NCBI GenBank assembly: GCA_036785705.1
Contig: JAWUZG010000018.1
Coordinates: forward strand, 4,933,501 to 4,997,500
Length of the DNA stretch: 64,000 bases
Reading direction: 5' to 3'
DNA from: Acanthornis magna
Taxonomy: Eukaryota; Chordata; Aves; Passeriformes; Acanthizidae
Positions 59,505-64,000 of the stretch are shown piece by piece. The notes below the pieces were generated by a model, which did no database searches, was not told the origin of the DNA, and saw only the letters and a list, made by a program, of their open reading frames with translations. The translations under genes were made by a program, and so were the position numbers. The first letter of the stretch is position 1; each line of letters begins with the position of its first letter.

Positions 59505-59573
59505 GGGGGTGTGCTGGTCTTTACACTACAAATTATCTCATCTATTTTGATCTGTACTGACCAGCACGCCCCC
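59505..59573. repeat. Inverted repeat, 15-bp arms with 39-nt loop
   Basis: GGGGGTGTGCTGGTC at 59505-59519 pairs with GACCAGCACGCCCCC at 59559-59573; the only imperfection is one G-T pair. The loop is AT-rich. Confidence 0.85.
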
Positions 59574-62500
59574 TCTCAGCTTTCTGGGCTTCTTACAGTA
59601 CTTTTCTAAACTGGAAGAACATATGTATTCATTTTAGTCTGTTTATAGTCAAAACCTCTGCTTTTTCAAACAATGCATTTCAGTTCCTTATCGCATTACT
59701 ATTACTCTCCTGGCTGTTGTACACAGTTCATTGAGCCAATCTTTCAATGATATTCTGCCTTGGTCACTAAAGAGACAAAACTTAATATCAGTAGTAAGAT
59801 ACAAACACTGCTGAGCTGTACTCTTTTGCAAAACCCTGGAACAGCATCTTCAAACGGCAAGGCACAGCCTGCATCCAGAGCCAGCTCCTAGCTACAGCAC
59901 AAGGACAGGGCAGGAAAATGTCCATTATATAATGCTAAAATGGACCAGAATCATCAGGAGGAGGGTGTGGGAGGAGTGGAGATGTAAGGGGACTAGTGGC
60001 TGAGTAATGAGAGAGCTGAGTAGCTTGGACCAGGGGAGAATGGTCAAATAGAAGGCCCAGAAGAGAAGGCAGCGACACACCTGAGGTGTACGTGCAGGGA
60101 CAGGAGTGGAGAAGATTCCCAGGCACAGAGAAGAAATTCCAGGAAAATTGGAGGAGAGAGGAGTGCTTGCAAAAAGCAGCCACGTGGTTAATTCTGTTTT
60201 CTGGATACATCAAAGCTATTGTGAGCAGAAGACTGAATAGCTGTTATTAACCCTCCAGCAGCTGCAGTAACTGCCTGAGGGAGGGATGTGTTTGCAGCAG
60301 GCAGAAGCAGTGCCCAGAGCATTCTGCAGCCCTTGTTTAACCCTGCTCCCTCTCTTGAAGAAGCCTGAAAGCACCTGAAAGAGATTAATGCCTCATCTGC
60401 CTTCACTTTGCAGAGCAAAATCACAGCAGGAAGATGCAAGCCAGTGCTCATTGCCAACCACCCTTCTTTCTAACCCACCTGCTGCCTGGCATCTGGTTAA
60501 ACACACAATTTAATTGAATTATGAAGGTGTTCCCACAGCAATGACAATGCAGTCAGCTCTTTTGGGACTGTTTCTCTCTCAGGACTGCTCTGGGGCCAGC
60601 GAGAAGGTGCTGAAGCTTTTCCATGGGTGATGTAAAATCACAGGCTGTAGACCACAGGTCAAAATTTGTGCACAGGAAGACCTCTCACATGGCAAGGGCA
60701 CAAAGACAGCCTTAGTGGGTACCAGTACTCTCCCCTTGTTTCTGGTTGTGCAGATGCAAATCCAACAGGTCTGCAGTTGCAGGTGCCTGAAAGAACTGAT
60801 GAAGAGTATTCCTGTCCATCTGTCTGTCTGTCCCCACAGCACCTCAAGTGACTCTGGTGTCACCCCAGCTGTGTCTCTGGCTGGTAAGTGCTGCTCCAAG
60901 GAGTCCTTGAGGACCTGAAAATCCTGAACACAATTCCCTAAACAAAATATACTAAATGCCTTTTTCTGGCCTCAGCTGAGATCTTTCTAAAATTCCAAAG
61001 AAAAGAATTACCCATTGGGAAAACAAAATGCAGCAAAGATGATGATAACAAAGTGGGCCAGCAGTTGCCAAATTGGCTGAAGGTTTAGTGAGCTGTATGT
61101 GTGACTGGGCTGCTGATGAACAAATATTTCCTGTTCACCAGGATGATCTGGAGACATATGGAGATCATCTCTCAGTATCTGGTCAGTGAAGGAAGGAGAA
61201 ATCCACTCATATCTGGAGGATGATGGCACTAAACAACAGCTGTGGTGAGAAGGTAGAACAGGTCAGGAAATCTCTAAACTATTGTCTAAAGGATCAATTT
61301 TTTTTTCCAGGTAGCCTGGAGAAGGGTGAAAACACTTACTAACCAGGCTATCTGGATCTGTGGTGCCTCCATAGCTTTGTGATTGTACACTCTTTATAAC
61401 TCAGTTCCCACTGTCTAAGAATGTAGTACTCCCCAAGTGCTTTGGCCAACAACCTACCACTGGCAGAAGCATTCCTTTAAGTAAGCCCAACTCTGTTGAA
61501 TGCTATGGGATGGAGGACCATGTCTGAAAAATTGAGAGTTTTATCTTTTCTGCTACAACTTTTCCAAAACATTTGCCAAAACATCACCCCATCCTCTTTA
61601 AACAGTGTATGCAGCCCCCTAGAACAACTCTGTCTTTAGTTTGGATATATGAGAACTGTTGTAATTAACATCACATCTGATTCTTCTGTAAGCAGTTGAG
61701 TTTCAACCAAATGTGGTACTTTTATGTCACAGTTATTGACAGTTAATTTAATAACCTTGAATTAAATCTGTGCCTTAATCTCATATTGTCTCCTAGATAA
61801 GTGTATCCTATTATAACCCTATAAAACTGGGTGCCAATTATGACAATGGAGTTACAACAGGATAAATTAAGGGATTGAAATTTCAATTTTATTTCTGAAG
61901 TGGACAAAGTAATCCTAAGTCCCTAAACTCCACTGATCTGTGACAGCTGCATCCGACTGGGAAGGTAATTCTGTCCAAACAAGATTCAGCAGTCATAAAT
62001 AAAAGCTCAGCAAAGAGATTAGGACGTGGCCCACCAGCCTCAAACATTATGCTCACAACATGATAGGTGAGCTCTGCACGGTACCTCCATGCTCAGCCCT
62101 GCATCAAGCAATAACACATGACATTTTTCCAGCATTCGGTCCAGGCTTGAGAAGAGGATGGCTCTCCCATGGCATCAGCAGCCCAAAGGGGACCATGGCA
62201 GCTATCAGCCAGCCAGCATCCTCAAATCCTGTGACTATGTGAAGGGAGAGGTAGTGCCTAGAAATGTTACCATTGGTGTTACTAAGTCTTGCTAAAAGCT
62301 TGTCAGTGCCTAAGAGCAGTGGGGTTTTGATCAAGTTTTGACTTCTATGTATTCACACCCTCACACTTTAAGATGTCTGTACAAGTATTCTGAAGAAAAT
62401 TTTGCCTTCAGATTAAAATCATGCATAAACCATTCCAGCAGTATAAGGAGATATCTGTGTATTTTGTCTTCAATATAAACTTACTTTCCCCACATATCTC

Positions 62501-62833
62501 TTTCTGATCCCATTTCCCATGTTAAATGGAGCTGAAGGGCAGTGTTGCTAAAATGGTAATTGTGTAGAAATCCTAGAGCCACTGGCAGGAATTCAGCAGA
62601 GCTCACATGATTCAGAGATGACAACTGGCTTCACAAGAGCAGGAATTTCTCATCTCGTGAGTGAGCACGATGTAGACGCTAATTCTGCATTTTTTTCTTT
62701 TGACACAACTTGGACACATCCATCTCGGGTCCAGCAGGCGAGATTCCTAGAGCTTGGGCTTTCCCACACGTGGCAGCACAGTTCTGTGGTCATGCTCCAT
62801 GTCAGTACCTGACTGTGGCAGCCTCAGCAGGAT

Positions 62834-62880
62834 GAGGGAGCACCCCAGTGGGACAGGGAGCATCCCAGTGGGACAGGGAG
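62834..62880 (+). repeat. Short tandem repeat, 20-bp unit
   Basis: CACCCCAGTGGGACAGGGAG at 62841-62860 is repeated with one change at 62861-62880. A partial unit lies before it and a degenerate start after it. Confidence 0.85.
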
Positions 62881-63544
62881 CAGACCCCAGCCCTCTGCCA
62901 AGTCACTCTGCAATCACAGGAGCAAGGAGCAGCATCAGCTGCAGAGGCTTTGCCTGTGTGTGCACAGGTTTCACCGGGAAACCAGCATGAGAAACATCCA
63001 CAGCAGGTGAACAAATTTGCTCAGGTCCCATGAAACCAGGGCCAGTGTGAAGGTTATGGGAGGAAATAGCTTTTCGCATTTTTCCCCTTTCACTTAGCAA
63101 AAACCGTGGCACATTGTGGAATTGGGAGCTGCAGAGAAGGGGAGGGGAAAGGTATAACATCTATATGTGAGCATGCTTTTTCTGTCAGTCCAACAATCAG
63201 TCTTACTCAGTGTTACAGCTCAGGAAGGGGCCAGTGTCACAAGACCTCTTCTGGGCTCTAGAGGAAATACTGCAACTAACTGTTCCATGCCTCCTAACCT
63301 GGTGGTTTCTCACTCCTCATCTCTCTTCCTTGTACCTCCCCACTCCCTCTCATCTCCAGTGGCTAAGGTCAGAGATCCTCAGGATGGGGCAATGTCTGCC
63401 TCAGGAAAAGCCAAAATGAGGAAAACACCAAGGTGCTTGGAAGGGGAGGAGACCCACAAGTGGCAGGTGTGCCAAGCAGCACTCTGGCTGCTCTCCTGCC
63501 TCCACAGCTTCAGGTTAAACAGTTCCACTCCTCTGGACTCCCGC

Positions 63545-63905
63545 CTGGAGAATAGGAGGCTCAGGTAGATCTTATCTTTCTCTGCAATTACTTGAAGGGG
63601 TTGTAGTGAGGTGGGGATCCTTCTGTTTCCCCACGTAACAAGTAAAAGGAGGGGAGGAAATGGCCTCAGGTTGGTCTAGGGGAGGTTTAGGTCAGATATC
63701 AGGAAAGATTTCTTTACAGAAATGTTGTCAAGCATTGGAACAGGCCACCGAGGGAAGTGCTTGAGTCACCATCCCTGGAAGGATTTAGAAGACATGTAGA
63801 TGGGCTGGCTAGGGATGTGATTTAGCGCTGAACACAGCGGTGCTGGCTTAGGGGTTGAACTCCAACATCTCAGCGGTCTTCCCCAGCCGAAACAATTCCG
63901 TGGTT
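63545..63905 (+). mobile_element. CR1 LINE, 3'-terminal ~360 bp
   Basis: The longest CR1 copy here. It starts around GAGAATAGGAGGCTCAGG, continues through TTACTTGAAGGGGTTGTAGT, GGAAATGGCCTCAGGTTGG, CAAGCATTGGAACAGGCCAC and GAGTCACCATCCCTGGAAGG, and ends near CCGAAACAATTCCGTGGTTC, a mutated form of the CR1 terminus. It is in forward orientation and covers the end of the reverse-transcriptase ORF region and the 3' UTR; 5'-truncated like most CR1 copies. It lies upstream of CPZ, in opposite orientation to the gene. Confidence 0.9.
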
Positions 63906-63949
63906 CCATCATCTGTGCCACGTGCCCGAACCATCCCTCAAACGCTCAG

Positions 63950-64000
63950 CAGGGATCGGGAGGGTGGCCAAAGGCTCGGGCAGGGGTCGGGAGGGTGGCC
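63950..64000 (+). repeat. Start of a G-rich minisatellite, 31-bp period
   Basis: CAGGGATCGGGAGGGTGGCC at 63950-63969 recurs with one difference at 63981-64000, an offset of 31 bp. The array is cut by the window end, so its copy number is unknown. Confidence 0.75.

Larger units (their letters stand above)
55286..63544. other. CPZ intron 1 and/or 5' flank, exon 1 not identified
   Basis: This is upstream of the first identified CPZ exon. I searched the minus strand for a start codon followed by a hydrophobic signal sequence ending in phase 1 at a GT donor and found no convincing case. The region has a strong hairpin at 59505-59573, a small 20-bp tandem repeat at 62834-62880 and a CR1 remnant at its left end. 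No other gene is recognised. Confidence 0.6.

Noticed and set aside
60252..60322. Signal-peptide-like MLWALLLPAANTSLP on the minus strand as CPZ exon 1
   Set aside because: No GT donor follows in phase 1, which the microexon requires; the possible GT sites give phase 0 or 2.
60407..60451. MSTGLHLPAVILLCK followed by GTGAAG on the minus strand as CPZ exon 1
   Set aside because: Ends in phase 0 and the hydrophobic core is short, with no sequence matching the expected region before the Frizzled domain.

Overview
This is a vertebrate nuclear genomic window, almost certainly from a bird. The interspersed repeats read as avian CR1 LINE 3' ends and one avian LTR-like element, and the only recognisable gene is split into short, phase-consistent exons. 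A passerine or other neoavian is my guess; the order is not provable from the sequence.

The window holds one gene I can support: carboxypeptidase Z (CPZ), on the minus strand, from the stop codon at 33545 up to a 24-nt microexon at 55262-55285. I rebuilt ten exons by hand from reading frame, GT/AG splice sites and match to the known CPZ domain order. All ten join in frame and give 619 complete residues plus stop. In order they encode a cysteine-rich Frizzled domain (microexon plus 53974-54348), an acidic linker, an M14 metallocarboxypeptidase catalytic domain (53216 down to 38125), a transthyretin-like domain (35503 down to about 33700), and a basic, tryptophan-rich tail. The zinc ligands (HxxE plus a distant His) and the catalytic Glu are intact, so the locus looks functional. 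The first exon (5' UTR, start codon, signal peptide) was not found. It lies in 55.3-64 kb without a clear signature, or beyond the window.

Layout: 1-33.3 kb is non-coding, AT-rich DNA downstream of CPZ, with CR1 fragments (5.2, 16.3, 26.2 kb), simple repeats, a C-rich tract that is a G-quadruplex motif on the minus strand (15.83 kb), and some homeodomain-site-dense stretches that may be conserved regulatory DNA. 33.36-55.29 kb is CPZ, with introns of 0.76-5.9 kb carrying a CR1 fragment (43.25 kb) and a probable LTR insertion (about 47.7-48.35 kb). 55.3-64 kb is intron 1 and/or upstream flank, with a strong hairpin (59.5 kb), two small minisatellites and a 3'-truncated CR1 (63.54-63.91 kb).

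No tRNA, rRNA, CRISPR or other bacterial-type feature was seen. I found no clearly new biological system. The best leads are the microexon joining the secretion signal to the Frizzled domain, the missing first exon, the candidate regulatory elements in the CPZ downstream desert, and the G-quadruplex-forming minisatellite at the right edge.
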